This document shows, piece after piece, positions 55,523 through 64,000 of a DNA stretch of 64,000 bases. The DNA is taken from NCBI RefSeq assembly GCF_017355985.1, contig NZ_JAFIQU010000014.1, positions 1 to 64,000 on the forward strand, written 5' to 3'. A program made the position numbers and the translations under genes. Positions within the stretch are counted from its first letter, which is position 1; each line of letters begins with the position of its first letter. This DNA is from Arenibaculum pallidiluteum. GTDB lineage: Bacteria; Pseudomonadota; Alphaproteobacteria; Azospirillales; Azospirillaceae. The notes beneath the pieces were generated by a model that had not been told where the DNA came from, did not search any database, and was given only the letters and a program-made list of their open reading frames with translations.

Positions 55523-56539
55523 ATGAGGTTTCTGAGGGTCCTGGCCGCCGGCCTGACGCTGGCCCTGGCGGGCGGCGCGCTCGCCCCGGTGCAGGCGCAG
55601 GAGAAGAAGGACGTCAGCCTCGCGGTCGGCGGCAAGCCGCTGCTCTACTACCTGCCCCTCACCATCGCCGAGCGGAAGGGCTTCTTCAAGGAGGAGGGGC
55701 TGAACGTCGAGATCAACGATCTCGGCGGCGGATCCAAGGCCCTCCAGGCGCTGATCGGCGGCTCGGTCGACGTGGTGACCGGCGCTTACGAGCACACGCT
55801 GCGCATGCAGCAGAAGGGGCAGGACATCCGCGCCGTCGCCGAGCTCGGCCGCTTCCCCGCGATCGTGATCGGCGTGCGCAAGGACCTCGCCGACAAGGTC
55901 AAGTCCGCCAAGGATTTCAAGGGGCTGAAGATCGGCGTCACGGCGCCGGGCTCATCGACGGCCATGATGGCGCAGTACGCGATGGTGAAGGCCGGCCTCG
56001 CCCCCAGCGACGCCTCGATCATCGGCGTCGGCGGCGGCGCCTCGGCGGTGGCGGCCGTGAAGCAGGGCCAGGTCGACGTGATCTCGCACCTGGATCCCGT
56101 GATTGCGAAGCTCGAGGCCGACAAGGACATCGTGACCCTGATCGATACGCGCACCGAGCAGGGGACCAAGGATCTCTTCGGCGGGTCCAACCCGGCCGCC
56201 GTGGTCTATGCCAAGACCGACTTCATCGAGAAGAACCCCGAGACCACGCAGCGCCTCGTCAACGCCTTCGTGAAGGCGCTGAACTGGATCCGTACCGCCT
56301 CGCCCGAGGAGATCGCGGCAGCCGTCCCGGACGAATACCATCTCGGCGACAAAGGCCTTTACGTCGCCGCGGTGAAGAGCTCCAAGGAAAGCTATTCCCG
56401 CGACGCGATCGTCCAGAAGGCGGGCATGGAGAGCGTCGTCGGCATGCTGAAGACGCTGGAGCCGGAATTCGCGAACGCCCAGTTCGACACCGCGAAGACC
56501 TTCGATCCGCGTTTCGTGGAGAAGGCGCAGAAGCGCTGA
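55523..56539 (+). CDS. ABC importer substrate-binding protein (SsuA/ThiY-like)
   Basis: The 338-residue precursor has a signal peptide (LRVLAAGLTLALAGGALAPV, cut near VQAQEK). The NMT1/SsuA fold is seen in YYLPLTIAERKGFFKEEGLN, LIGGSVDVVTGAYEHT and LKIGVTAPGSSTAMMAQYAM. The ligand pocket residues cannot be assigned by eye. It is 47 bp after the permease and completes the importer. A GAGGAGGAA site precedes the ATG. Confidence 0.94.
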   Translation: MRFLRVLAAGLTLALAGGALAPVQAQEKKDVSLAVGGKPLLYYLPLTIAERKGFFKEEGLNVEINDLGGGSKALQALIGGSVDVVTGAYEHTLRMQQKGQDIRAVAELGRFPAIVIGVRKDLADKVKSAKDFKGLKIGVTAPGSSTAMMAQYAMVKAGLAPSDASIIGVGGGASAVAAVKQGQVDVISHLDPVIAKLEADKDIVTLIDTRTEQGTKDLFGGSNPAAVVYAKTDFIEKNPETTQRLVNAFVKALNWIRTASPEEIAAAVPDEYHLGDKGLYVAAVKSSKESYSRDAIVQKAGMESVVGMLKTLEPEFANAQFDTAKTFDPRFVEKAQKR

Positions 56540-56587
56540 GCGGACCCAGGGGACCACGGGCCCGGGCCCGTGGTCCCGACTGGGGTC

Positions 56588-57562
56588 TCAGACCGTCATC
56601 ACGATCTTGCCGAAATGGGCATTGGCCCGCATCCGGGCCAGCGCTTCGGCGGCCTCGTCCAGCCGGTAGGTGCGGTCGACGGGCAGGCGCAGCCTGCCCT
56701 CCGCCAGGGCGGGCCAGAGATCCCTGCGCATGGCAGCCGTGATGGCGCGGACCTCCTCGAGCGAGCGGGTCCGGAAGGTCACGCCGATATAGGCGATGCG
56801 CTTGAGCGCGTGCAGGTCGAAGTCGAACTCGCCCGTGAAGCCGCCGAGTCGGCCGACATTCACGATGCGCCCGCGGACGGCCGAGGCCTTCATGTTGGCG
56901 TTGGCGACACCGCCCGAGATCTGGTCGACGATCAGGTCGAGGCCGCGGCCGCCGGTCGCCTGGAGCACGCGCTCGGGCCATCCGGGATCGCGGCTGTCTA
57001 CGACGAGGTCCGCCCCGAACTCCGCGAGCCGGGCACGCCGGTCCGGATTTGTCGAGCTTCCGACGACCAGGCCGGCGCCCATCAGCCTGGCGATCTGCAG
57101 GCCCATCAGCCCGACGCCCGTGCTGGCGCCCTGGATCATCACGGCCTCGCCGGCAGCCAGCCTGCCATTGGTGACCAGGGCGTCGTGCATGGTCTGGAGC
57201 GCGATGGGCAGCGTGGTCGCGACCTCGAACGCCATGGCCGGGTCCGGCACGGGCAGAACCCGCCCCCAGTCGGTGGCTGCCAGCTCGGCATAGCCGCCGC
57301 CACCCGAGCCCATGACCCGGTCGCCGGGCTTCAGCCCCGGGGGCACCTCGGCCCCGACCTCGACCACCTCGCCCGCCCATTCCATGCCGAGCACGGCGCC
57401 GGGCCCACCCTGCGAGCCGTGCATGCGCCCGCTCGCCATGATCAGGTCGGCGCGGTTCAGACTGCAGGCCCGGATGCGGACAAGAACCTCGTTCGGCTTC
57501 GGGGACGGCGGCGGGACGTCGCGGATCTCGACACCGGACTCACCCAGGACGGCGGCCTTCAT
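56588..57562 (-). CDS. Zinc-free quinone oxidoreductase-like MDR enzyme
   Basis: The 324-residue protein starts MKAAVLGESGVEIRDVPPPS and has the NADPH motif MIQGASTGVGLMGLQIA plus the QOR-type DQISGGVANANMKASAVRGR. There are no structural zinc cysteines. Such enzymes reduce quinones or enoyl compounds. A GAGGAAAC site precedes the ATG. It is convergent with the ABC operon (48-bp gap), so a joint role is not implied. Confidence 0.92.
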   Translation of the reverse strand: MKAAVLGESGVEIRDVPPPSPKPNEVLVRIRACSLNRADLIMASGRMHGSQGGPGAVLGMEWAGEVVEVGAEVPPGLKPGDRVMGSGGGGYAELAATDWGRVLPVPDPAMAFEVATTLPIALQTMHDALVTNGRLAAGEAVMIQGASTGVGLMGLQIARLMGAGLVVGSSTNPDRRARLAEFGADLVVDSRDPGWPERVLQATGGRGLDLIVDQISGGVANANMKASAVRGRIVNVGRLGGFTGEFDFDLHALKRIAYIGVTFRTRSLEEVRAITAAMRRDLWPALAEGRLRLPVDRTYRLDEAAEALARMRANAHFGKIVMTV

Positions 57563-57657
57563 GTTTCCTCGGGAAGCTGCTGGCGGAGCGGAGGAGCTTA
57601 GGCCGCAACCGCGGCCTCGGGGAAGCGCCGCCGCGTCGGCACCGCGGGGAAACGCCT

Positions 57658-59733
57658 TCAGGCCTGCCGCACGTCGCGCTTCAGCATCTTGACGAGCAGC
57701 CGGTCGAGCTGTCGCGGCGTGACGGGCTTGTAGAGGACGTCGAGGCCGTGGGCGACCGCGTCGCGCCGGCATTCCGGCCCCGTCTCCCCGGTCAGGAGCG
57801 CGCTGGGCAGCCGCCGGCCGAGGCGATTCCAGATCCCGAGGATCGCGTCGGTCCCGACCCGCTCGTCCCGCAGCCGGTAGTCCGCCAGCACGATATCGGG
57901 CGGCAGGGCATCGCTTCCGATGCGGTCCAACGCCTCCTCCACCGAGCTGACGGCCACGACCCGCCATCCCCAGTCCTTCAGGATGGCCTCGAGACCCAGG
58001 AGAACGCTCGGGTCGTCGTCCACCACAAGGACCGTGCGCCCGGCATCCGAGCACTGGAGGGGCGCCGGCCGCGCCTCCTCCTCGGCCGCCTCCGCCAGCG
58101 GCACGTCCACGGAGAAGACGGATCCCTTCCCCGGCTCGGACCGGACATCAATCCGGTGCTCCAGGAGAATGCCCAGGCGCCGGACGATGCTGAGGCCGAG
58201 CCCGAGGCCGTGCTGGCGGTCGCGCTCGGGATTGCCGAGCTGATGGAACTCCTCGAAGATCGCGTCGAGGCTGTAGGCCGGGATGCCTGGCCCCGTGTCG
58301 CACACCTCGAGGCGAAGCGTCCCATCAGATTCCTGGCAGTGCAACTCGACCCCGCCGCGCTCGGTGTACTTGAACGCGTTCTCGACGAGGTTGCGCAGCA
58401 TGCGGCCGAGCAGGGTCGGATCGGAGCGGACGGTGGCGCCGCTGCCCGTGACGTCCCAGCTCAGCGACCGCGCGGCGGCAACGTGGGCATAGGCGGCGCG
58501 GATGTGGTCGAGCAGGCCCGAGATGCGGAACTGTTCGATGGTGGGCTCGATCACGCCGGCATCGAGCCGCGAGACGTCCAGAAGGGCGTCCAACAGGCCC
58601 TTCAGCGTATCCAGGCTGCGCTCAAGGTGCTGGAACTGCTCGGCCCGCGCGGGATCCCCGGCCATGTTCCTGGCGAGCGCGCCGGCGAACAGGATCGCCG
58701 ATTGCAGCGGCTGGCGCAGATCGTGGCTGGCGGCCGCCAGGAACCGGGACTTGGACTGGTTCGCGCGCTCGGCCTCCTCCTTCGCGGCCCTGTGCGCGTC
58801 CTCGAGCAACTTGCGCTCGGTGACGTCGATGCACAGGCCGGTCATGCGCAGGGGGCGCCCCGTCGCATCGCAGGTGGACCGCCCGAGCCCCATGATCCAC
58901 CGCATTCCCTTCACCGGATGCATGATGCGGTACTCGACCTGCAGCTCCGGGTGGTCGTGCCGCAGCGCCTCCAGGAACTGCCCGGCGACCCGATCGAAGT
59001 CGTCGGGGTGCATCACGTGCTTCCAGGCATCCGTCGGGGTCGCGAAGTCCACGGGATCGACGCCGAACAGCCGGTACAGGCCTTCGGACCAGGTCAGCGC
59101 GCCTCCCGCGGCATCCCAGTCCCACACGCCCGCATTCGCGGCGGACAGGGCAAGGTGCAGCCGGGCGGCGCGGCGCAGCACGTCTTCCACCTCGGTCGTG
59201 GAGGCGGTCTCCCGGACGAGGACGAGGGCGCTTGCACCGGCCGCCGCGCCGATCGGGATCTCCAGGCGGTCGAGCGAGACCTGGATCATCCCGCCATCCA
59301 CGCAGAGCAGCGACTGCAGCACATCGACGGGACCGGTGCCTGTCGGGACCCCGGATGGGCGGATGACCGTCTCCGGCTCGCCAAGGGTCGCGGGAAGGAG
59401 CTCGACGATGCTCCGCCCTGGCAGCGACTCGCCCGAATACCCCGTCAGCCGCAGGAACGCGGCATTGGCCTCAAGGATGCTTTCACCGGGCCCAAGCAGG
59501 AGCATTGGGGCACGGGATCCCTGGAAATCCACGGGAACCGCTTTCGCGCCAGCGGAAGGCGTACCGATGCCGGCCGGTGCGCCGGGCTTGGCCGCAGAGC
59601 CCTGCCGGCCCAGGAGGCACAGGGCCGCCCGGAGCACCTCGTCACGATTGGTATAGCGCCCGGCAGCGATCTCGCTGTCGATGAATTCGTCAAGTTCGGG
59701 GGGGAGCGACACGTTCCCGCCGAGGCGCGCCAT
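57658..59733 (-). CDS. ParD-like RHH domain fused to a PAS-HK-REC hybrid kinase
   Basis: The protein has 691 residues. The first 43 (GNVSLPPELDEFIDSEIAAG, RYTNRDEVLRAALCLL) match ParD-type antitoxins, a ribbon-helix-helix DNA-binding fold. Two PAS domains (about 70-180 and 190-315), HisKA with His337 (AASHDLRQPLQSA), a HATPase (GLGLGLSIVRRLG) and a receiver with Asp618 (DIVLADYRLRDE) follow. The ASHDLRQPL box is of the FixL-unrelated, NahK/ErcS' type that includes HnoS. No ParE toxin is next to it. A perfect AAGGAGG lies about 25 bp before the ATG, too far for normal use; an in-frame rare start might be nearer. Confidence 0.9.
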   Translation of the reverse strand: MARLGGNVSLPPELDEFIDSEIAAGRYTNRDEVLRAALCLLGRQGSAAKPGAPAGIGTPSAGAKAVPVDFQGSRAPMLLLGPGESILEANAAFLRLTGYSGESLPGRSIVELLPATLGEPETVIRPSGVPTGTGPVDVLQSLLCVDGGMIQVSLDRLEIPIGAAAGASALVLVRETASTTEVEDVLRRAARLHLALSAANAGVWDWDAAGGALTWSEGLYRLFGVDPVDFATPTDAWKHVMHPDDFDRVAGQFLEALRHDHPELQVEYRIMHPVKGMRWIMGLGRSTCDATGRPLRMTGLCIDVTERKLLEDAHRAAKEEAERANQSKSRFLAAASHDLRQPLQSAILFAGALARNMAGDPARAEQFQHLERSLDTLKGLLDALLDVSRLDAGVIEPTIEQFRISGLLDHIRAAYAHVAAARSLSWDVTGSGATVRSDPTLLGRMLRNLVENAFKYTERGGVELHCQESDGTLRLEVCDTGPGIPAYSLDAIFEEFHQLGNPERDRQHGLGLGLSIVRRLGILLEHRIDVRSEPGKGSVFSVDVPLAEAAEEEARPAPLQCSDAGRTVLVVDDDPSVLLGLEAILKDWGWRVVAVSSVEEALDRIGSDALPPDIVLADYRLRDERVGTDAILGIWNRLGRRLPSALLTGETGPECRRDAVAHGLDVLYKPVTPRQLDRLLVKMLKRDVRQA

Positions 59734-59947
59734 CAGGTTCCGCCCAAAATTTACTCCTCCTTAAGTATGGCCCGACTGCTTCGGCAAGGGAAGAGCGCCG
59801 CCACGCATCTCCGCGCTGTCCCATGAATGTCTTGCATTGCCACATCAGATTTCAACGGGCATTAGCCGCCACACTCAGAGTTGCAGGCCGTTGCCCGGGT
59901 CCCACATGGCTCACGCGTCCAGCGGCCAGCGCGGCCCCTGAGGCGCC

Positions 59948-60865
59948 CTATCGCGTCCACAGCGCATGCTCCCCGACGACGTCCTCGATGATCGCCAGGG
60001 CCGGCCTTTCCGCCGGGTTGGTCGCGCTGTCCTGCGCCAGCACGAGCAGCGCCTTCCACAGCGCCCAGCCACGGGCCCGCGCCCACATGGCCGCGTCGAC
60101 CCCGACCGCGTTGCGGAACGCACTGCGGCTTTCACCCGACAGGAACGTCCAGGCGAGGACCAGATCGCAGGCGGGATCGCCGACCGCGGAGCTTCCGAAA
60201 TCGATCACCGCCGAGAGCCCGCCCCCCTCGACCAGAAGGTTGCCGACCGCGACGTCGCCATGGACCCACACCTCGGGGCCAGTCCACGCCGCACGCAAGG
60301 CAGCCTCCCAGGTCGCGATCGCCCCCGCCACGTCGATCCGGTCGCGCATGGCCCCAATGGTCGCTCTCGTCTCCGCGTCGTAGACCTGCAGCGCGCCGCC
60401 ACGATGGAAATTGCCGGGCCCCGCGGGCGGTCCGCCAGCAGGGTCGATCTCCCGGAGCGCCAGGAGGAAGCGGGCAACGTCCCGCGCGAAGCCCGGCATG
60501 TCCCCGATGCGATCGCGCGATGCCGGCGCCCCGTCCAGCCAGCGATAGACGGACCAGGGAAAGGGGTACGGCCCGGCCGGCGAGCCCAGGGCCACCGGCG
60601 CGGGAATGGGAAATGGAAGGCGGGGCGCGAGCGCCGGGAGCCAGCGGTATTCCTTCTCGACCTGGGGGACATAGCTCCTGGCGCTGGGCAGCCGCATCTT
60701 GAGATCACTGCCGAGCCGGAAGGTCCGGTTGTCCCAGCCGTCCAAGGGGACCGGCGCCACGGGGAGATGCGACCAACACGGAAACTGCGTCCGGATCAGG
60801 TCCCGGACCAGCGCCTCGTCGATGTGAACGCGACCGTCGCCACCCATCGGACCCCGCCCATGCAT
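59948..60865 (-). CDS. APH-family small-molecule phosphotransferase
   Basis: The 305-residue protein has the APH/choline-kinase fold: GWDNRTFRLGSDLKMRLPSA (nucleotide-binding strands), the Brenner-type catalytic loop WVHGDVAVGNLLVEGGGL and the metal Asp in AVIDFGSSAVGDPACDL. The start may be 60865 or the ATG at 60847. Members include aminoglycoside and macrolide phosphotransferases and many unknown kinases. The neighbourhood gives no hint of a substrate, and antibiotic resistance should not be assumed. Confidence 0.88.
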   Translation of the reverse strand: MHGRGPMGGDGRVHIDEALVRDLIRTQFPCWSHLPVAPVPLDGWDNRTFRLGSDLKMRLPSARSYVPQVEKEYRWLPALAPRLPFPIPAPVALGSPAGPYPFPWSVYRWLDGAPASRDRIGDMPGFARDVARFLLALREIDPAGGPPAGPGNFHRGGALQVYDAETRATIGAMRDRIDVAGAIATWEAALRAAWTGPEVWVHGDVAVGNLLVEGGGLSAVIDFGSSAVGDPACDLVLAWTFLSGESRSAFRNAVGVDAAMWARARGWALWKALLVLAQDSATNPAERPALAIIEDVVGEHALWTR

Positions 60866-61153
60866 GAAGCACCGTCAGCCCTGGCAAACAGGCGGGATGG
60901 CAGGGAGGCTCCCGTCCCGCCGGAGCTCGGCACCCCGGCCACCGCGCAGGCCCTCGCCCGCACGACTGGCAGGAGCCACAGCCCCAGGTGAGATAGAGCT
61001 GGCGGGACGCAAGACCTGGCAGAAAGGCCGGGCCGGCCTTTGACGCACAGACCCGCGGGCTCCGGGGCGTTCGACCAGAGCCCAAGCAAGCCGGACGACA
61101 GTGATCCGCCGCCGCGCCTGACCCCGCCTGGCCGCGGGGTCGGCGCATGGGAG

Positions 61154-63301
61154 TCAGGGGGCGGGCAGGCCCGGCAACAGCTTCGCCAGAGTGATGGGGA
61201 AGTCGCGCACCCGGATCCCAGTCGCGTTGAAGACGGCGTTGGAGACCGCCGCCCCGGTCCCGCACACGCCGAGCTCTCCCACCCCCTTCATCCCCAGGTC
61301 GTTCGCGTGCTCGTCATGGTCATCCAGCAGGATCGCCTCGATCTCCGGGATATCGGCATGCACCGGCACGACGTATTCCGCGAGATCGCCATTGACCCAG
61401 CTTCCGTAACGCGGGTCCACATGGGCGGCCTCGTGAAGGGCCGAGCTGACGCCCCAGATCATCCCGCCCATGATCTGCGAGCGGGCGGTCTTCGGATTCA
61501 CGATCCGGCCGGCCGCGAAGACGCCCGTCATCCGCCGCAGGCGGACCTCGCCCGTGTGGACGTCGACCGCGACCTCGGCGAAGGAGGTCCCATAGGTGTT
61601 CTGCGAGTAGTTCCGGAAATTCGGGTCCTCGGCCTGGCCGACGATGGCACCCGTGGCCTCGACCCCCTCGGGGAACAGCCGGCGTGCCGTCCCGACGAGA
61701 TCGTTGGAGGGCACGCCCCCCGCGGCCTGCGCGATCCGCTCCCTGAGGGCGCGGCAGGCGCGGTGGATGGCGACGGCGGTGTTCGCCGCGCCATAGGAGC
61801 CGCCGGCCCCGCCGCCCTTGGGATAGGTGGAGCTGGCGAGCTCCACGGTCACGGCCTCGACCGGCAGGCCCAGCGCCTCGGCCGCCACCTGCGCGGCGAT
61901 CGTGTAGGTGCCGGTGCCGATGTCGGGCGTGTCGGAGCGCACGACGACCCGACCGTCGGGCGCGATGCGCACGCTTGCCTCCGTCGCGCCTTGGAAATGG
62001 GCCCGGATCGCGCTCGCCATGCCGTAGCCGATCAGCCAGCTCCCCTCGCGGCGGCTTGCGGGCTCGGCCGGGCGCCGTTCCCAGCCGAAGCGGCGCGCGC
62101 CCTCGCGCAGGCAGTCGGCGAGCCGGCGGCCGTTCAGGGGCACGCCCAACTCCGGGTCGATGTCGGTGTCATTCCGCAACCGCAGCTCGACGGGATCGAT
62201 GCCGAGCCTGTGGGCGAGCTCGTCCATGGCCGTCTCGAGGGCGAGCAGGCCCGGCAGTTCGCCCGGCCCGCGCACGGCCTCGCCGGGCGTGAGGTCGAGA
62301 TCCGTGGTGTAGTGCCTGGTCAGACGGTTGGGCGCGGCGTAGAGCGAACGGCTGACGGTCGCGGTCTGCTCGATCCAGGGCAGGGTGGCCACGCTCTGCA
62401 TGTTCACGTCGTGGCCAAGGCCTGTCAGGCGGCCGTCGGGCGTCGCGCTGAGACGGACCCGCTGGATCGTTGCCGGCCGCTGTCCCGTCAGGGTGAAGAC
62501 CTGCCGGCGCGTGAGCACGACCTTGACCGGCCGGCCGAGCGCGCGCGCGGCCAGGGCCGCCAGCACGGCCTCGGCATGGAGGTAGAGCTTCGAGCCGAAG
62601 CCGCCGCCGACATAGGCCGCATCGACCGTGACCCGGTCCTCGTCCAGGAGCAGCGTCTCGGCCAGGGCCGCCCGGCCGGGCGCGACCATCTGCGTCGAGA
62701 GATAGACCGTCAGGCGGCCGTCGCGCCAGTCCGCGAGGCAGGCGTGCGGCTCCATGGGCTGCGAGAGGTGGTAGGGGGTGGTGTAGGTCTCGTCCACCGT
62801 GACGGGCCCCTCGGCCATGGCTCGGTCGATGTCGCCGAAACGGGTCTCGCCGGGCAGGCCGAGGCTGATCGTCTCCTGGGGCTCGGCGCGGTCGGCATGG
62901 GCGGCCAAGTCGTAGGCGCCGGGCTCGCGCTCGTACTCGACCCTGACCAGCGCCGCGGCGGCGCGTGCCTGCTCGAACGTCTCCGCGACCACCAGGGCGA
63001 CGGGCTGGCCGTAATAGCTGATCCCGTCACCGGCGAGCTGGGGGTTCGGGCGGTCGAAGATCGTCGGCTTGGCGACGAGAGGCGCCTGCGGCGGCGCGTT
63101 CAGGTGCGTCAGCACGAGGGTGACGCCGGGCGCCGCCTCGGCGTCGCGCGCATCGATGAGGGTGATGCGTCCCTTGGCGATGGCGGCACCGCGGATGAAG
63201 CCGTAGAGCGCGGGACCCGCGTCCTGACGCTCGTAGGAATAGGCGGCGCGGCCCGCGACCTTCAGCGGCCCGTCGATGCGGCTGATGGCGGCACCGATCA
63301 T
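61154..63301 (-). CDS. paoC: Molybdenum hydroxylase large subunit (PaoC-like)
   Basis: The 715-residue protein is a xanthine dehydrogenase-family molybdopterin-binding subunit. The cofactor contacts are [20 protein letters not shown] and [20 protein letters not shown], and the catalytic Glu is in [20 protein letters not shown] near the end. Length and layout match PaoC, which oxidises aromatic aldehydes. The usual MoCo Arg is in [10 protein letters not shown]. Its ATG overlaps the upstream FAD-subunit stop as ATGA. There is a plain 288-bp gap downstream with no gene I can support. Confidence 0.93.
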   Translation of the reverse strand: MIGAAISRIDGPLKVAGRAAYSYERQDAGPALYGFIRGAAIAKGRITLIDARDAEAAPGVTLVLTHLNAPPQAPLVAKPTIFDRPNPQLAGDGISYYGQPVALVVAETFEQARAAAALVRVEYEREPGAYDLAAHADRAEPQETISLGLPGETRFGDIDRAMAEGPVTVDETYTTPYHLSQPMEPHACLADWRDGRLTVYLSTQMVAPGRAALAETLLLDEDRVTVDAAYVGGGFGSKLYLHAEAVLAALAARALGRPVKVVLTRRQVFTLTGQRPATIQRVRLSATPDGRLTGLGHDVNMQSVATLPWIEQTATVSRSLYAAPNRLTRHYTTDLDLTPGEAVRGPGELPGLLALETAMDELAHRLGIDPVELRLRNDTDIDPELGVPLNGRRLADCLREGARRFGWERRPAEPASRREGSWLIGYGMASAIRAHFQGATEASVRIAPDGRVVVRSDTPDIGTGTYTIAAQVAAEALGLPVEAVTVELASSTYPKGGGAGGSYGAANTAVAIHRACRALRERIAQAAGGVPSNDLVGTARRLFPEGVEATGAIVGQAEDPNFRNYSQNTYGTSFAEVAVDVHTGEVRLRRMTGVFAAGRIVNPKTARSQIMGGMIWGVSSALHEAAHVDPRYGSWVNGDLAEYVVPVHADIPEIEAILLDDHDEHANDLGMKGVGELGVCGTGAAVSNAVFNATGIRVRDFPITLAKLLPGLPAP

Positions 63302-64000
63302 GACGTCTCTCCCTGGCGGGCGGTGTCGAGCGTGGCCGCCAGCGTCCGGCGCACGAGCGGCAGCTTGTAGGCGTTGTGTTCCGTGGGGCGGGCGCCGGCC
63401 AGGACCAGGTCGGCGATGGGATCCGCCGCGGCGTCCTCGCCCTCGGCGAAGAGGCGCTCCGCCGCCTCCACCCGCCAGGGCTTGTGCGCAAGCCCGCCGA
63501 AGGCGAGCCGGTCGACGACGACCCGGCCGGACCGGACCTTCGCGACCAGCGCCACCGCCACGTTGGCGAAGGCGTAGGAGGCGCGCTCGCGGACCTTGCG
63601 GTACAGGTGGATGCCGCCGCGAGGCGGCGGCAGCGTCACGGCGGTGATCAGCTCCCCGGGCCCGAGGACGGTCTCGATATGCGGCGTATCCCCGGGCAGC
63701 CGGTGGAAATCCGCGATCGCGATCGAACGGCCGCTTCCATCGGGCGCCATCGTCTCGACCGTGGCATCGAGGGCCCTGAGCGCCACCGCCATGTCAGACG
63801 GATGGGTGGCGATGCAGGCTTCGCTGCTGCCTAGGATCGCGTGGTTATGACTGAGGCCGCCCAGCGCCGCACAGCCCGTGCCCGGCTCGCGCTTGTTGCA
63901 GGGCATGGCAGTGTCATAGAAGTAGGGGCACCGCGTGCGCTGCATCAGGTTGCCGCCCGTCGTCGCCCTGTTGCGGAGCTGGCCCGAAGCGCCGGCGACG
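63298..64000 (-). CDS. paoB: FAD- and [4Fe-4S]-binding subunit (PaoB-like), partial
   Basis: The 234 visible residues run to the window's right edge, so the N-terminus is missing. [20 protein letters not shown] with [15 protein letters not shown] is the FAD region plus the extra cysteines that hold a [4Fe-4S] cluster in PaoB, which most xanthine dehydrogenase FAD subunits lack. The C-terminal CO-dehydrogenase flavoprotein domain (about the last 105 residues) is complete. A PaoA [2Fe-2S] subunit is expected just outside the window. The stop overlaps the paoC start. Confidence 0.93.
   Translation of the reverse strand, partial: VAGASGQLRNRATTGGNLMQRTRCPYFYDTAMPCNKREPGTGCAALGGLSHNHAILGSSEACIATHPSDMAVALRALDATVETMAPDGSGRSIAIADFHRLPGDTPHIETVLGPGELITAVTLPPPRGGIHLYRKVRERASYAFANVAVALVAKVRSGRVVVDRLAFGGLAHKPWRVEAAERLFAEGEDAAADPIADLVLAGARPTEHNAYKLPLVRRTLAATLDTARQGETS

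Noticed and set aside
59948-60865. Antibiotic-resistance gene
   Set aside because: The APH fold is clear, but the family is broad and there are no resistance-island features nearby.
60866-61153. Possible gene in the 288-bp gap between the phosphotransferase and paoC
   Set aside because: Open frames here are Arg/Gly/Pro-rich, overlap their neighbours and have no ribosome site; no structure seen.

Overview
The window is a 64 kb chromosomal-looking segment of very high GC content (roughly 70% by eye). Genes are tightly packed, starts are often GTG or TTG, and many gene pairs overlap by ATGA or GTGA. Gene content fits a high-GC alphaproteobacterium (Rhodospirillales/Acetobacterales or a neighbouring order): multi-PAS hybrid kinases, a HisKA_2-type kinase with an N-terminal receiver, AtzG/AtzE/AtzH-type amide hydrolysis genes, DUF2189 and MHS-type transporters. 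There are no rRNA or tRNA genes to place it more exactly. I saw no transposase, integrase, CRISPR array or phage genes.

Layout. 1-3 kb: end of a ferredoxin-type oxygenase reductase, then an NADPH-dependent oxidoreductase and its TetR regulator sharing two identical operator-like sites. 3-16.4 kb: glycogen debranching enzyme, a five-sensor-domain hybrid kinase with a lone receiver, a CBS protein, a TerB/DUF533-like protein, an SLC13-type permease and an HtrA protease with an OmpR/EnvZ-type pair. 16.6-20 kb: a biuret/carboxybiuret module (biuH, atzG-E-H) beside a decayed allophanate hydrolase. 20-25.2 kb: molybdopterin-fold protein, dodecin, a truncated MHS transporter, chemoreceptor, VIT-family transporter and FhuF-like reductase.

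25.4-33.1 kb is the most unusual region. It is a minus-strand run of five genes (unknown protein, HExxH metallopeptidase-like protein, zinc-ribbon/cyclase/ATPase/TPR regulator, YcaO, TfuA). The last three are joined by two ATGA overlaps, and an AT-rich promoter region precedes the run. YcaO plus TfuA is the known pair for peptide-backbone thioamidation, so this looks like an undescribed RiPP or protein-thioamidation system with its own sensor ATPase and peptidase. No convincing short precursor peptide is visible.

33.3-48.2 kb: Crp/Fnr regulator, small secreted protein, LysR-DoxX-GST locus, a second TetR with a perfect palindrome, membrane proteins, a receiver-kinase, and an RpfF/RpfC diffusible-signal-factor pair in convergent overlap; then DUF2189, PhoD-like phosphatase, an alpha/beta hydrolase and a third TetR. 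48.3-57.6 kb: secreted DUF6454-type protein, class V aminotransferase with RidA, LysR, 2-hydroxyacid dehydrogenase, a taurine/nitrate-type ABC importer and a quinone oxidoreductase. 57.6-64 kb: a ParD-like ribbon-helix-helix domain fused to a hybrid histidine kinase, an APH-type phosphotransferase, and PaoC/PaoB subunits of a molybdenum aldehyde oxidase running off the end.
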